This document shows positions 63,444-64,000 of a DNA stretch of 64,000 nt, piece by piece. Source of the DNA: Xanthobacter sp. YC-JY1 (GTDB taxonomy: Bacteria > Pseudomonadota > Alphaproteobacteria > Rhizobiales > Xanthobacteraceae); contig NZ_CP032674.1 in the NCBI RefSeq assembly GCF_021730305.1, positions 2,155,001-2,219,000 of the forward strand, in the 5' to 3' direction. The translations under genes and the position numbers were made by a program. Within the stretch, counting starts at the first letter, position 1; every line of letters starts with the position of its first letter. The notes under the pieces are model-generated. The model had not been told where the DNA came from. It saw only the letters and a program-made list of their open reading frames with translations, and made no database searches.

Positions 63444-64000
63444 CAGCCTCCGCCTCCAGCTCCTGCGGTGGCTGCTGCTGCCGCTGGCGGGGCTCGTGGC
63501 GGTCAACGTCTTCACCAGCTGGCGGCAGGCGAGCGCCACGGCCGATCTCGTCACCGACCGCACGCTGGACGCCTCGGTGCGCGCCATCGCCGAGGATGTG
63601 CGCATCGATCGCGGCGTCATCGACGCCATCGTGCCGCCCGTCGCGCTGGAGATGTTCGACACCGGGCATCGCGACCGGGTGTTCTACCGTGTGGATACCG
63701 CTGCCGGGCGGCTGCTCACCGGCTATCCCGATCTGCCGCTGCCCGAGCCGCCGCCGAAGGCGAGCGCGCCGGTGCATTTCACCGGCAGCTATCGCGGTAA
63801 TGATCTGAGGCTCGCGGCCCTGTCCTATCCGCTGGTGGGCGCCACCGACGGGGAGCGGGTGACGGTGGTGGTGGGTGTCACCCTCGCGGGCCATGCGGCC
63901 ATGGTGCGGGAATTGTGGGTGGGCAATTTCGGCCAGCAGCTCATCCTTCTGGTGGCGGCCGGCGTGCTGGTCATCATCGGCCTCGGGCGGGGGCTGGCGC
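63433..64000 (+). CDS. Sensor histidine kinase, N-terminal part (TctE/QseC-like)
   Basis: The frame opens at ATG 63433 inside the end of the response regulator gene and runs off the window; 189 residues are visible. A first membrane segment (LLRWLLLPLAGLVAVNVFTS, about 8-27) is followed by a periplasmic sensor region of about 135 residues, with DRTLDASVRAIAEDVRID and VFYRVDTAAGRLLTGYPDLP as in the 2CSK_N domain of TctE/QseC kinases. A second membrane segment follows (QLILLVAAGVLVIIGLGRGL). The kinase domain lies beyond the edge. Confidence 0.88.
   Translation, partial: MRIDSLRLQLLRWLLLPLAGLVAVNVFTSWRQASATADLVTDRTLDASVRAIAEDVRIDRGVIDAIVPPVALEMFDTGHRDRVFYRVDTAAGRLLTGYPDLPLPEPPPKASAPVHFTGSYRGNDLRLAALSYPLVGATDGERVTVVVGVTLAGHAAMVRELWVGNFGQQLILLVAAGVLVIIGLGRGLA

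Overview
The window is uniformly GC-rich apart from one patch. Its genes are tightly packed, with many 1-4 nt start/stop overlaps, and most show clear Shine-Dalgarno sequences. The gene content is that of an alphaproteobacterium of the order Hyphomicrobiales: a TRAP transporter, a crtY-crtI-crtB-crtX carotenoid cluster, a phasin-like protein, and a capsule locus with rkpA/rkpG/rkpH-like lipid genes. A yellow, zeaxanthin-type carotenoid pathway fits Xanthobacteraceae (Xanthobacter and relatives). This placement is an inference from gene content, not from a marker gene. No rRNA, tRNA, CRISPR array, transposase or phage gene was seen.

Layout. 1-4721: end of a family III CoA-transferase, a methylmalonyl-CoA decarboxylase and a complete DctPQM TRAP transporter, which together could import a dicarboxylate, activate it with CoA and decarboxylate it. 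4728-10768: a DUF983 protein, the carotenoid operon crtYIBX and a GNAT acetyltransferase. 10779-14178: pabB-pabC for p-aminobenzoate, a phasin-like protein and a small hypothetical protein. 14220-17976: ethanolamine use (eutB, eutC, permease eat), closed off by a strong hairpin. 18067-22801: an orphan amino-acid binding protein, an SsuABC/TauABC-like ABC importer and a flavoprotein reductase.

22892-55280 is a surface-polysaccharide locus of about 32 kb and the most interesting part. A minus-strand run (43964 down to 26664) reads KpsE-like, KpsT, KpsM, four sugar-transfer or modifying enzymes, a 2454-residue polyketide synthase and a PLP-dependent alpha-oxoamine synthase. A plus-strand run (44143-51492) holds two glycosyltransferases, an epimerase, a methyltransferase, a second KpsE-like protein and an unknown protein. 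An outer-membrane export lipoprotein (KpsD/Wza type) and a third KpsE-like protein follow on the minus strand. Divergent from them is a short-chain dehydrogenase resembling 3-ketodihydrosphingosine reductase. The synthase, the oxoamine synthase and the reductase can be read as one pathway: build a chain, release it by condensation with an amino acid to give an amino-ketone, then reduce it to a sphingoid-like amino-alcohol. I infer that this lipid serves the capsule, as proposed for the rkpA/G/H genes of rhizobia.

55285-64000: a TPR-sulfotransferase whose start codon overlaps the stop of a 1712-residue autotransporter, then a divergent OmpR-type response regulator and the start of its sensor kinase, which runs off the window.
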